In this document: positions 51,938 through 61,045 of the stretch, in pieces
Position numbering within the stretch: position 1 is the stretch's first letter
Layout: the number at the start of each line of letters is the position of its first letter
Assembly (NCBI RefSeq): GCF_900142955.1
Contig: NZ_FRCP01000008.1
Coordinates: 62,001-126,000, forward strand
From: Anaerosporobacter mobilis DSM 15930
GTDB lineage: Bacteria > Bacillota > Clostridia > Lachnospirales > Lachnospiraceae
Direction: 5' to 3'
Length of the DNA stretch: 64,000 nt
The notes under the pieces: generated by a model
Database searches by the model: none
What the model was told of the DNA's origin: nothing
The model's input: the letters and a program-made list of their open reading frames with translations, nothing else
Made by a program: the position numbers and the translations under genes

Positions 51938-54900
51938 TCATCTGCTCCTATCATCCACGTTGGTTTGATAAGCAGTTTTTGCTTCAGCAACATATTTATC
52001 ATTTTCAGACTTTTCTATATTGCCCTCGTCCAATTCTTCTTTTGTCGCACTTAAGTCCACATCTTCCACTTTCCCATTTTCCAGATTTAGCTGTGCATTC
52101 AATTCATATTGACGCGCCAGCTTTTCTTTCAATTCTGTTTCATAAGCAAATGGCTTCTCGTACTCTGACTTTGAGGCATCCAAATCATTCTGATACTGGT
52201 CAATCTTCTTCAGTAAAAACTCTTCATTCTCATGAATTCCACTAAATAAATTTTCTAATTTCACCATATTTCCAACTGGGCTAGTTGACAGTTCCGCTTT
52301 GTAGTCTGTCTTTCCACGAAGCACCAAATAATTTGTGCCCATGAAGTTCTTTTCTACCAGCAACTCAAACTGATGAAACTGACCAATAGGATTGATTTCA
52401 CCTGTCTTGCACTTACTAATTGCTTCTAACATAACGGTTCCACCATCCACACGCTCCTCAAAACTTGCTCTACCTATCGTAATAGAAAAATCCGGATTCT
52501 GAATTAGTTCTGCATCTCTCAGCTTGATATCTTCCTTTACACAGCACAGTTTCTCTTGTGCTGCCTTAATCAGCTTTGGATAGCGGATCATATAATTATC
52601 CTGCAACGAATAATGCTGATTGTCATAAGAAGCTTTTAGTAACTTCAAACGTTGTACCTCATTATCTAATTCCATCTTTTCACGAATCAATGGATTGCCA
52701 GTTGCAACTGCTTTAATTTCTGCATATGACAAAGTTGCTTCATCAATATCCTCACAAGTTCTGGATACAGATTTGCTTGTCATAACCTGACTGATAAATC
52801 GCTGCTTATTTTCCACTAATGACCATGAATACGCATCAAAAGTTCCTTTTGTAACATAACGATAAATTGCCACCTCGGAATTTTCATTTCCCTGACGGAT
52901 ACCTCTGCCTTCTCGTTGTTCAATAGCAGAAGGCTTCCAAGGACAGTCGATATGATGCATCGCAACAAGATGTGTCTGTACATTTACACCAGTACCGCAC
53001 TTATCTGTAGAACCGATTAGAATTTTCTTTTTACCTGTTCGCATTTCTTTAAACAAGATATCCCTCTGCCCGTCTGTCTTAGCATCATGGATAAATGCTA
53101 TTTCTTCTTCTGGAATTCCCCGAAAAATTAGTTGCTCTTTAACATAATTGTAGACATCAAAATCTTTACTCAAGTCACGGCTTGACCATCCACTCTTAGG
53201 CGTACCAATATCCGAAAAAATAAGCTGACAACCGATTTTATTCTCGTTGACAGCTTTGAAATATTCGTAGCATACATTTTCTACGACCTTATTTAATTTT
53301 CCATCCGTATTGTTTGGTGCATCTGCATCTAATAGCCTTGCATCAGTACCTAGCAGTCTAGCCTCATGTGTGATCTTTAGGAAATTATCCTCTGATGGGT
53401 CAATTCCATCATTACGGATTCGCTCTGCCCTTACTACAAAATCCTCCATGACCTGTTTTACATACCAGTCTGGTTCACTTTCCACAATTGTGTACTTATT
53501 ATCCCTTAGTGTTGGCACTTTCAGATTTAGCATATCTTTGGTTTGTACATCTGCCACTTCACGAAAGATGTTCATTAATTCTGGAAGATTCGTAAACTTA
53601 TTAAACCTGCTTTTGAATCGGAATCCGCTTCCTTCTACGGTAAGTTCAAGTGCTGTTGTTACTTCACCAAAGTTTGCTGCCCAGGAGTCAAAATGATAAA
53701 TTCCCATCTGCTCTAGTGCCTCTTTTTGTAGATATAACTGCATCACATACAGTTCGCACATAGTGTTTGAAACCGGGGTTCCTGTTGCAAATACAATTCC
53801 TCTGCCATCATTGATTTCACTCAAATACTGGCATTTCAACTGCATATCTGTAGATTTCTTCGCTCCTGAGCTGCTAATACCGGAAACATTATTCATCTTG
53901 GAAAAAATAGCAAGGTTCTTAAAATTATGAGCTTCATCCACCATAATTGAATCCACACCTAACTCCTCAAAGGTAATCAAATCATCTTTTCGACTTTCAT
54001 CTGCCAATGATTTCAACTGTTCCTCTAGCTTTTTCTTCTGTGCCTCCATCTGCTTTACAGTCCATCGTTCTCCGTTCTGTGACTTCATTTCATCAATAGA
54101 ATAGGCAATCTCCTCAATCTGTTGGTTCAACATCCGCTCCTTTCTTTCTGCCGAGATAGGAATCTTCTCGAACTGCGAATGCGACATAATAATACAGTCA
54201 TAATCTCCCGTTGCAATTCTAGAGACAAACTGCTTTCTCCTACTCTTTTCAAAATCACGCTCTGTTGCCACTAATATATTAGCGGACGGATACAGGCGCA
54301 GGAACTCACTTGCCGTCTGTCCAATCAATGGTTTTGGCACCACCATAATTGTTTTACCTGCAAGTCCCAGTCTTTTCTGCTCCATACAAGCAGCCATCAT
54401 TTCAAAACTCTTACCCGCCCCAACACAATGAGCCAGTAACGTGTTTCCTCCCATCAGGATTCTTGCTACTGCATTCTTTTGATGTGGCTGTAATTCAATC
54501 TCTGGATTCATCCCTGGAAACTGTAACTGTGAACCATCATACTCCCGCAAGCGAATATTATTGAATGTTTCATTATAATACTCCACATACTTTGCTCTTC
54601 TCTCTGGATCTCGGAATAACCATTCCTTAAATGCTTCTTTCATCTGGTTCTGCTTTTCTCTTGCTAACATCGTTTCATTTTTATTCACGACATAGTGATA
54701 TTTTCCATCACCATCATCAATTCTGTCACGAATGGTAACTGTCTTTAGGTTCAGCGTATCCTCAAAAATTGAATAGGCATCCTCTCTGCTCGTTCCATAA
54801 GTTTTCGTGGCTGCAACAGAATGTTTATCTCTTGACTTATTTTCAATAAACCATTCCATACTCAGCTTATTCAAATGAACCTGTATTCCCGAATTGTACC

Positions 54901-57900
54901 ACTGAGTTCGTACTGCTCTTTCCCTTCTCGGAGTATTGAGAAGTTCGTAGATAAACTGCTCATAGTCTTCTGCCTCCACCCATGTGGTTCCAATTCTTAC
55001 ATCAATCTCACTTGCTTCAATATCCTTTGGCTGCACCTGTTCCAACGCCTTTATATTTTGTACGAATAACTCTGGATTCGCTCCTCGCATAGCTTTTGCT
55101 ACACGCAGCTTTTCTCTTACATTTCCAGACAGATAATCATCCGCTGTCTCCCAACCTGCGTTTGGATTATTTTCGTTATAACGGTTTGGATTCAGATAAA
55201 TTAATCCCTGTAATTCTTCAAGCATAACCGCACGTTCTAACTCTGCTTTTACGTCATCAGATAGTGCAATATTCGAGGACGGTTCATTCCCTTTTGCTGC
55301 CAATTCCTCTACCAGCTTTGACAAATCAGGCTGATAAATACTTAACATATAGGGAATGTTGACTGCGCCATATTCATTGATTGATACATTAAGCGCTTCT
55401 ACCGCTGTTTCCACTCTCTCAATCTGAATTCTGGCTTTGATGGTTTGCTTAAAGAACATGTCTGCTTTCTTCACAATCCCATCCTCATTTACATCTTCTA
55501 AAGAGCATAACAGTGGGTAGTCAGAATCATCTCTGAATGCCCTGCTGTTTGCCTGTGCAGTAATACATCCATATTTTTCAACAAAGGCATCGTAGGTTGC
55601 ATTCAATGTTTTTTGTCCTTCTGCTAATTCTTCCTCACTACAACCATCTGTCTGAATATCGATCAAGTGTCTGGTATTATTTCGAATTTCATCTAGCAAG
55701 CGAATCCTATCCTCTACTGTAGCATTTACTTCTTTTCGGTACATATGGGAATTTTCTCTGTAATATAACTTTCCTTCATAAAACGTATAAGAGAAATTTC
55801 TCACATCGGGATCTGCAGGTATCGCATCTTCACTTATTTCCTCTGACTCTTCTAAATGTTCAAAATCAGTCATCTGTGCAGATATTGTACGAATAGCTTT
55901 ATTCAATTCTTCGTACATATTGAAGTTTTCAGCATCATTTACACAGACTGTATATCTGCTATCCTGACCGTAAATTCTAGTGTCATATTCCATATGTCCT
56001 AGCATCATATCTGGATGCTCTACAAAATAAGAATTGACCGCAATTCCATTCTGGGTATAGCTCAAATGCACCCAATCTGGTTCAATATCAATCTTACGTT
56101 CTCTTTTTTGTAAAAATAAAATATCGCTGGTCACTTCAGTTCCTGCATTTTCTTTAAATGCCATATTAGGAAGTCTTACCGCACCAATTAGTTCCGCTCT
56201 CTCCGCCAAATACTTACGGAAGGTAGCATTGCTTTTATCAAGCGTTCCTTTCGTCGTAATAATCGCAACAATACCGCCTGGTCTTACCTGATCCATCGCT
56301 TTTGCAATAAAGTAATCGTGAATACGAAGATTTAATTTATTGTATTTCGGATCAAATACCTTATAATCTCCAAATGGTACATTCCCAATCACAACGTCAA
56401 AGAAATTATCTGGGAAGGTGGTCTTTTCAAAACCAGTAATACTGATATCTGCTTTCTGATACAGCTGCTTTGCAATTCTACCGGAAATGCTATCTAGTTC
56501 CACACCATATAATTTGCAATTCTGCAAAGGGGTTGGCATGCTTCCAAAGAAGTTTCCGACTCCCATACTTGGTTCTAATACATTTCCACCTCGGAAACCA
56601 AATTGGAGTAACGCCCGATTCATGCAACTTGCAATTTCTGGTGAAGTATAAAATGCATTATTTACAGTAGCTCTAGCTGCAATATATTCATCTTCTGTCA
56701 AAAGACTTTTCAGCTCTACATATTCCCTTTTCCAGTTTTCATTATTTTCATCGAATACTTGAGAAATACCTCCCCAGCCAACATACTTTGATAAGATTTT
56801 CTGTTCCTCTCTGTTTGCCAGTCTGTGTTCTGATTCCACCTGCTTTAACACTCCAATTGCTTCTATATTCCACTGGTATCTTGTCTTTGCTCCACCTTTT
56901 TGAAGTTCCCACAAATTGTAATGAAAGTTACTTTTCTCGGAATGTGTTACTTCATCATCTATGTGATTCTCTGCTGCACTTTCATTACCAGTAGAAACTC
57001 GTCTTTGTGCTTGTTCCTCACGATTCTGTTTTGCGCTGTCACATTTATCAAGGAATCTCTGATATATTGGCTGTAAGGTTGTTCTATCCTCAGTTGCCAT
57101 CATTTCATTATACCGTTGTCTATGATCTGCTCCGCAGAAGAATGGTTGCTTTGACATATAGGACAATACTTCATACAGTTCTCTATAGCCTGTTGCAACT
57201 GTTTCTCTTTCACCAAAGCGGTTCTTATAATTCATTTTAATCTCATAAGGCTTTAAGGTGTATTCAATTAAGCCATATTTGTTGTTGCTATAGCCTTTTT
57301 GCTCTTCTTTACTTCCTAAGACCATATCTGACAAAAGTTCTAATTTATTTGGAATGAGCAAATACTCTGAATTTACAATATCCTGTAAAAATGGTTTAAA
57401 AGGCATGTAACAGCTACATTCTGTCACAAGAATTTCCATTGCCTCTCGCATATCTTCATCCATATCTGCAATTATGTTTGCATAATCAGTAGGAATTACT
57501 TCCAGTCTTTCATCACTATGGCTCTCCTCATACTGCTTTTCATATTCACGATTTTCTGCTTCAATCTCCGCACCATATTCAGCCATTGTGACCATACGGT
57601 CTTCTTCTGCAAGTTCCTCTGGTGTCATTTCATAAGTTTCTGTCTCTGCTTTCTGTTCTGTGATCTTCCTATGACTTTCATAGCTTTCAGGTTCATCGGG
57701 AATCGCAAATGCATCCACGACCTCAACGACTTCCTGTTCATCAGTAGCATCTATTACTCGGTGAACGATATCAACATAATCTTCCCTGTCACCATCCATA
57801 GCAATTTCATCTAATGATTGTCTCTCTGGCTGATACTCTCCAGTCATAATTAGAACACTTATTTCTTTTTCAACTGTCCCCCATGAAATATAGCCTTCTT

Positions 57901-59467
57901 TTTCACCTTCCTCATCTCTCCACTGGAGGCGAAGTCCTTGTGCATGGAAAGAATCATAACCATGCAAACCGTAACCCTCTATCGGCCAACCTGCTCCACC
58001 TTGACCATACTCCTTTTTAATACGTCTGGCTCTGGTTCCTGCATCAATTTCATTCTGATATATCTTACACACTCGACTCATGCCATTTACAAAGCCAGTA
58101 CCACGAAGTAGGGTTTGGCGTACAAACTCATGTGGTACAACCAACTCTTTCTTCGGTTGAATATAAGTATATTTTTGTCTAGTAGCTGAAATTTTGGTAG
58201 TTTGTGTATGCATCGATCCGTTAGTATTCAGCCCAAAATCCCCATCAAAAAAGGAAGCCTGATGGTAATTGGCTTCCTTACTATTTCCAAATGAATTGAT
58301 TTCATTTAGTTCTCTGTTCAGTTCTTCATCTGCTTCTAGTGAAATTTCATTACGATCTGCTGAAGGACTACTTCCTCTGCCTGCATCTTCGCCTGTTCTC
58401 TCAGTTTCCACATCTCCATCGTGGAGTTCGGATTCTCTGGTTTGTGTTTCTTCAGGTAATCGTTCATCAGCTGGTCTAACAGTTGATAAGCTTCCTCGTT
58501 CACCTCGTTCATTTTCTCTGCCAGTTTCCCGAACCGGTAAAGTGTCTTGTACCTTGCTGGTTCGTTCTCTTTTAGATAATTCATCGCCAGTATTCCGTAT
58601 TTCCCCAGATTCGTTAATTTCACTTCCTGCTCTTCCGGCATCTGAATATTCGGATACAGTAGTCCGTCTACTTCGTGATACGTCATTGTTAATTCTGCCA
58701 TATGCAATTCTCCTCTCGCTTTCAATCGTTTTTAGGTTTCTACTAAATTCTCTAAGAACGCTGCAGGAGACATCGCATACCAGGGAACCAAGACGGTAAA
58801 TGACTTCCTCATCGGTTATCTTTACGATCTGACTAAAATCCTGTTCTTGCATAGATAAGTCAAATCCGCATCTCGTACCAACCGCATACATAACACTTTG
58901 ATATACCAAGTCATCTGTGGTCAGCCCTGACGTTTCATAATTGAGTTCCTTTATCATACTCCCAGCTAGCTGCGATAATTCTGAGATTCTTTCCTCAAAA
59001 TCTGTTCTTATTATACCCCAAACATTTGTTCCTGTAAATAATTTTAATGAATTTAGTAATTCTTCTCGTGTTGTTCCATCATACTGCTCCATCTGTCCTT
59101 CAGATACCAGATAATCCAAATAATCCTTTAGGTTTTCACCCTCCAAATCCCATGTGAGCTTCTGTTTCTTTCCACCCGTATCGCTGATATCAAATACATA
59201 TCTCATTCGGGGATTTAATGCTCTTGAAGGAAAAATAGCTATGCCTTTACTTCCACGCTTGACATATCTTTCTACTTTTTTCCAAGTATCATAATCGGCT
59301 ATCATAGTGGATTGTGGGCGCTGTCCATACACCATCAGGATGTTATCAAACTCAAATCTATATATCTGACCGGTGAGTCGACAAACATCCTGCCACTTCT
59401 TTTCAGAAGTGGTGACATCATGAATCATCTCATCATAGATAGCTTTTGCTTCATACTTATTGCTCAT
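51938..59467 (-). CDS. Giant ArdC/methylase/SNF2 helicase protein of Tn1549-type ICE
   Basis: 2509 residues. An N-terminal ArdC-like domain (about 1-130, IYDEMIHDVTTSEKKWQDVC) is followed by an Arg/Glu-rich disordered linker (about 250-400). Then come an adenine-methylase-like domain with VVIGNVPFGDYKVFD near residue 1027, and an SNF2/DEAD helicase with LAHCVGAGKSFEMMAA near 1676, SIMVDEAHNFKNLA near 1840 and WKPSAIEQREGRGIRQG near 2180. Such proteins are core ICE genes thought to protect or process element DNA. The NVPF catalytic motif replaces NPPF/NPPY. A tnpV frame lies inside the linker. Confidence 0.88.
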   Translation of the reverse strand: MSNKYEAKAIYDEMIHDVTTSEKKWQDVCRLTGQIYRFEFDNILMVYGQRPQSTMIADYDTWKKVERYVKRGSKGIAIFPSRALNPRMRYVFDISDTGGKKQKLTWDLEGENLKDYLDYLVSEGQMEQYDGTTREELLNSLKLFTGTNVWGIIRTDFEERISELSQLAGSMIKELNYETSGLTTDDLVYQSVMYAVGTRCGFDLSMQEQDFSQIVKITDEEVIYRLGSLVCDVSCSVLREFSRNLKTIESERRIAYGRINNDVSRSRRTTVSEYSDAGRAGSEINESGEIRNTGDELSKRERTSKVQDTLPVRETGRENERGERGSLSTVRPADERLPEETQTRESELHDGDVETERTGEDAGRGSSPSADRNEISLEADEELNRELNEINSFGNSKEANYHQASFFDGDFGLNTNGSMHTQTTKISATRQKYTYIQPKKELVVPHEFVRQTLLRGTGFVNGMSRVCKIYQNEIDAGTRARRIKKEYGQGGAGWPIEGYGLHGYDSFHAQGLRLQWRDEEGEKEGYISWGTVEKEISVLIMTGEYQPERQSLDEIAMDGDREDYVDIVHRVIDATDEQEVVEVVDAFAIPDEPESYESHRKITEQKAETETYEMTPEELAEEDRMVTMAEYGAEIEAENREYEKQYEESHSDERLEVIPTDYANIIADMDEDMREAMEILVTECSCYMPFKPFLQDIVNSEYLLIPNKLELLSDMVLGSKEEQKGYSNNKYGLIEYTLKPYEIKMNYKNRFGERETVATGYRELYEVLSYMSKQPFFCGADHRQRYNEMMATEDRTTLQPIYQRFLDKCDSAKQNREEQAQRRVSTGNESAAENHIDDEVTHSEKSNFHYNLWELQKGGAKTRYQWNIEAIGVLKQVESEHRLANREEQKILSKYVGWGGISQVFDENNENWKREYVELKSLLTEDEYIAARATVNNAFYTSPEIASCMNRALLQFGFRGGNVLEPSMGVGNFFGSMPTPLQNCKLYGVELDSISGRIAKQLYQKADISITGFEKTTFPDNFFDVVIGNVPFGDYKVFDPKYNKLNLRIHDYFIAKAMDQVRPGGIVAIITTKGTLDKSNATFRKYLAERAELIGAVRLPNMAFKENAGTEVTSDILFLQKRERKIDIEPDWVHLSYTQNGIAVNSYFVEHPDMMLGHMEYDTRIYGQDSRYTVCVNDAENFNMYEELNKAIRTISAQMTDFEHLEESEEISEDAIPADPDVRNFSYTFYEGKLYYRENSHMYRKEVNATVEDRIRLLDEIRNNTRHLIDIQTDGCSEEELAEGQKTLNATYDAFVEKYGCITAQANSRAFRDDSDYPLLCSLEDVNEDGIVKKADMFFKQTIKARIQIERVETAVEALNVSINEYGAVNIPYMLSIYQPDLSKLVEELAAKGNEPSSNIALSDDVKAELERAVMLEELQGLIYLNPNRYNENNPNAGWETADDYLSGNVREKLRVAKAMRGANPELFVQNIKALEQVQPKDIEASEIDVRIGTTWVEAEDYEQFIYELLNTPRRERAVRTQWYNSGIQVHLNKLSMEWFIENKSRDKHSVAATKTYGTSREDAYSIFEDTLNLKTVTIRDRIDDGDGKYHYVVNKNETMLAREKQNQMKEAFKEWLFRDPERRAKYVEYYNETFNNIRLREYDGSQLQFPGMNPEIELQPHQKNAVARILMGGNTLLAHCVGAGKSFEMMAACMEQKRLGLAGKTIMVVPKPLIGQTASEFLRLYPSANILVATERDFEKSRRKQFVSRIATGDYDCIIMSHSQFEKIPISAERKERMLNQQIEEIAYSIDEMKSQNGERWTVKQMEAQKKKLEEQLKSLADESRKDDLITFEELGVDSIMVDEAHNFKNLAIFSKMNNVSGISSSGAKKSTDMQLKCQYLSEINDGRGIVFATGTPVSNTMCELYVMQLYLQKEALEQMGIYHFDSWAANFGEVTTALELTVEGSGFRFKSRFNKFTNLPELMNIFREVADVQTKDMLNLKVPTLRDNKYTIVESEPDWYVKQVMEDFVVRAERIRNDGIDPSEDNFLKITHEARLLGTDARLLDADAPNNTDGKLNKVVENVCYEYFKAVNENKIGCQLIFSDIGTPKSGWSSRDLSKDFDVYNYVKEQLIFRGIPEEEIAFIHDAKTDGQRDILFKEMRTGKKKILIGSTDKCGTGVNVQTHLVAMHHIDCPWKPSAIEQREGRGIRQGNENSEVAIYRYVTKGTFDAYSWSLVENKQRFISQVMTSKSVSRTCEDIDEATLSYAEIKAVATGNPLIREKMELDNEVQRLKLLKASYDNQHYSLQDNYMIRYPKLIKAAQEKLCCVKEDIKLRDAELIQNPDFSITIGRASFEERVDGGTVMLEAISKCKTGEINPIGQFHQFELLVEKNFMGTNYLVLRGKTDYKAELSTSPVGNMVKLENLFSGIHENEEFLLKKIDQYQNDLDASKSEYEKPFAYETELKEKLARQYELNAQLNLENGKVEDVDLSATKEELDEGNIEKSENDKYVAEAKTAYQTNVDDRSR
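58336..58701 (-). CDS. tnpV: TnpV-family protein encoded inside the giant gene
   Basis: 121 residues in another frame of the same strand. MAELTMTYHEVDGLLYPNIQ, PEEQEVKLTNLGKYGILAMN, YLKENEPARYKTLYRFGKLA and AEEVVLQQIVMKFH match the TnpV family (PF14198), which is encoded on Tn4451-like and other clostridial mobile elements. A strong ribosome site AGAGGAG lies 8 bp before its ATG inside the giant gene. The giant protein's overlapping frame is low-complexity linker. This is overprinting of a second gene, not a shadow frame. TnpV's role is unknown. Confidence 0.72.
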   Translation of the reverse strand: MAELTMTYHEVDGLLYPNIQMPEEQEVKLTNLGKYGILAMNYLKENEPARYKTLYRFGKLAEKMNEVNEEAYQLLDQLMNDYLKKHKPENPNSTMEMWKLREQAKMQAEEVVLQQIVMKFH

Positions 59468-59484
59468 CCGATTCTCCTCCTGTT

Positions 59485-59853
59485 CTAGTTTTTCTTGTCA
59501 AACAACTCCTTATAAAGCTTTGCTTCCTCTTTATCTAAAGTAATGGCAAATTCCTCTGTTTCATCCTTCTCTGCCTTTTCAGTTGCGGTAATTATCTTTT
59601 TTGTGATTCTAAGAAGTGCATAATTTTCTTTGTTCATCATCATACACTCCTTAAAAGTCATCCCATTATTACTGTTAAGTACACCTGTATTAACCTGAAT
59701 CATAAAAGACAGATCAGATTTTACCTTTGACACCTCATCCATTGAAATAAAAACTGTCTTAATACTCTCCTTCGATACTTCCCATTCCTTTTCCAGCGTT
59801 TTAATTAAAAATGCCATATCCTTTACTACGTTTTCTTCTACTACTTTACTCAT
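59485..59853 (-). CDS. ICE-associated hypothetical protein
   Basis: 122 residues: VVKDMAFLIKTLEKEWEVSK, MIQVNTGVLNSNNGMTFKEC and ITLDKEEAKLYKELFDKKN. Highly charged and helical, no catalytic motif. It lies 17 bp upstream of the giant gene and likely shares its transcript. The family is widespread on Lachnospiraceae ICEs but not characterised. Confidence 0.55.
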   Translation of the reverse strand: MSKVVEENVVKDMAFLIKTLEKEWEVSKESIKTVFISMDEVSKVKSDLSFMIQVNTGVLNSNNGMTFKECMMMNKENYALLRITKKIITATEKAEKDETEEFAITLDKEEAKLYKELFDKKN

Positions 59854-59868
59854 ATTCTTTATCCTCCG

Positions 59869-60066
59869 CTATCTGCTTTTTCCTAATTGTTGTTTTTGTT
59901 CATATGGAATAAAATCCACATCTTTCATGTCCTCGGCATCAAGAATGATTTCCTGTGCATAATACTTTTCCATTGCTTTATCAATGGCTTCTCCAAGAGA
60001 ACCTGCTTCGATTTTTTCAATCCTTGACAAAACCTCTTTGATTTCGACCTCATATTCTTTTAGCAT
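59869..60066 (-). CDS. DpnD/PcfM-like small protein
   Basis: 65 residues: MLKEYEVEIKEVLSRIEKIE, AGSLGEAIDKAMEKYYAQEI, ILDAEDMKDVDFIPYEQKQQ. It matches the DpnD/PcfM-type small domain frequently found on conjugative elements and phages. Its function is unknown. The stop of the next upstream gene abuts its start, so the two are coupled. Confidence 0.75.
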   Translation of the reverse strand: MLKEYEVEIKEVLSRIEKIEAGSLGEAIDKAMEKYYAQEIILDAEDMKDVDFIPYEQKQQLGKSR

Positions 60067-60981
60067 TTATCTCACCTTTTCTTTGTGTAAATCCTCGGTT
60101 CCAAGAAATCTTTGGTCATACTTTCCACTGTCTAAGTTTTCTCTAAAGACTTCTTCTCTGCCTGTCATAAATATGTCGTACATGGCATTCATTGCTGCCT
60201 CTTTGACAGAAGTTTCAAGCAGTGGACTTTCTGCTATCTTTTTATAGAACAGAAAGATGTCACTCTGTTGCGTACGAAAATCAGACAAATTCTCAACTTC
60301 TCTTACTTCCCCGTATTTCTCACGAAGCAATCCAAAATCAATTCCGCTTGGTGTAGCTCCAAGATAAACTCCATGATCCCATTCGATTGCAATTGTCTGA
60401 TTATCCTCCATAGGTATTTCATCTTTTGGATATCTTGTATAGGTTCCAGTACCGATTGCCACCAGCATGTTTCCTTTATTTACATCCATAAGCAATAGAT
60501 TTCTTGCTGAGAACTTTTCCATTACCCTGTAATCAGATCCGTTAAAATTATGGAGAATATCTCCCTGCACATATTTTCTTTCAACAGCTTTATAGGTAAA
60601 CTGGATTTTTCCATTGGTGCTTCCATCCAGTCTTATACCAAGTCTTGCTACTTTATCCAAACAATAAGCATTACATAATTGTTCAGCAAAGACTGTCTTT
60701 TGTTCTGGATTATCAAATCTTCCACCAAGAAATCCTCTTAGCTGCGCCTCACTGGTACAAAATCTTGCTTCTGTTCTTTTATACTCTGAAAATTCTACTA
60801 TTGACCATTTCCACCCATCTGTTAAGGTCTTAGCCAGATCAAATGCAATTTGACCGCTCATCACAATGGAATCTGTCTTTAATCCGGTGTGAATCAGCAT
60901 ATAATCATCTAATGTGGATAGATAATTCATGACCCTTCCTTTCACATGTTCTTTTACAAGAACGATATCTTCTAACTTCAT
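60067..60981 (-). CDS. ICE-associated hypothetical protein
   Basis: 304 residues from the ATG after TTGGAGGAAAA; an upstream TTG is not preferred. IVLVKEHVKGRVMNYLSTLD, LIHTGLKTDSIVMSGQIAFD, ILHNFNGSDYRVMEKFSARN and GTYTRYPKDEIPMEDN. No catalytic motif is obvious; parts resemble the DUF4316-type ICE proteins that accompany the giant helicase gene. Cytoplasmic. It precedes the DpnD-like gene without a gap. Confidence 0.6.
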   Translation of the reverse strand: MKLEDIVLVKEHVKGRVMNYLSTLDDYMLIHTGLKTDSIVMSGQIAFDLAKTLTDGWKWSIVEFSEYKRTEARFCTSEAQLRGFLGGRFDNPEQKTVFAEQLCNAYCLDKVARLGIRLDGSTNGKIQFTYKAVERKYVQGDILHNFNGSDYRVMEKFSARNLLLMDVNKGNMLVAIGTGTYTRYPKDEIPMEDNQTIAIEWDHGVYLGATPSGIDFGLLREKYGEVREVENLSDFRTQQSDIFLFYKKIAESPLLETSVKEAAMNAMYDIFMTGREEVFRENLDSGKYDQRFLGTEDLHKEKVR

Positions 60982-61045
60982 TTTTCCTCCAATCAAAAAA
61001 AGACCGAACCTTATTTACTGGGTCTGTCTCATTTACTATTCTTAT

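Noticed and set aside
58269..58799. 176-codon plus-strand frame opposite the giant gene linker
   Set aside because: Serine/leucine-rich antisense of an Arg/Glu-rich linker; no ribosome site and no family features. Its openness follows from the two coding frames on the other strand.
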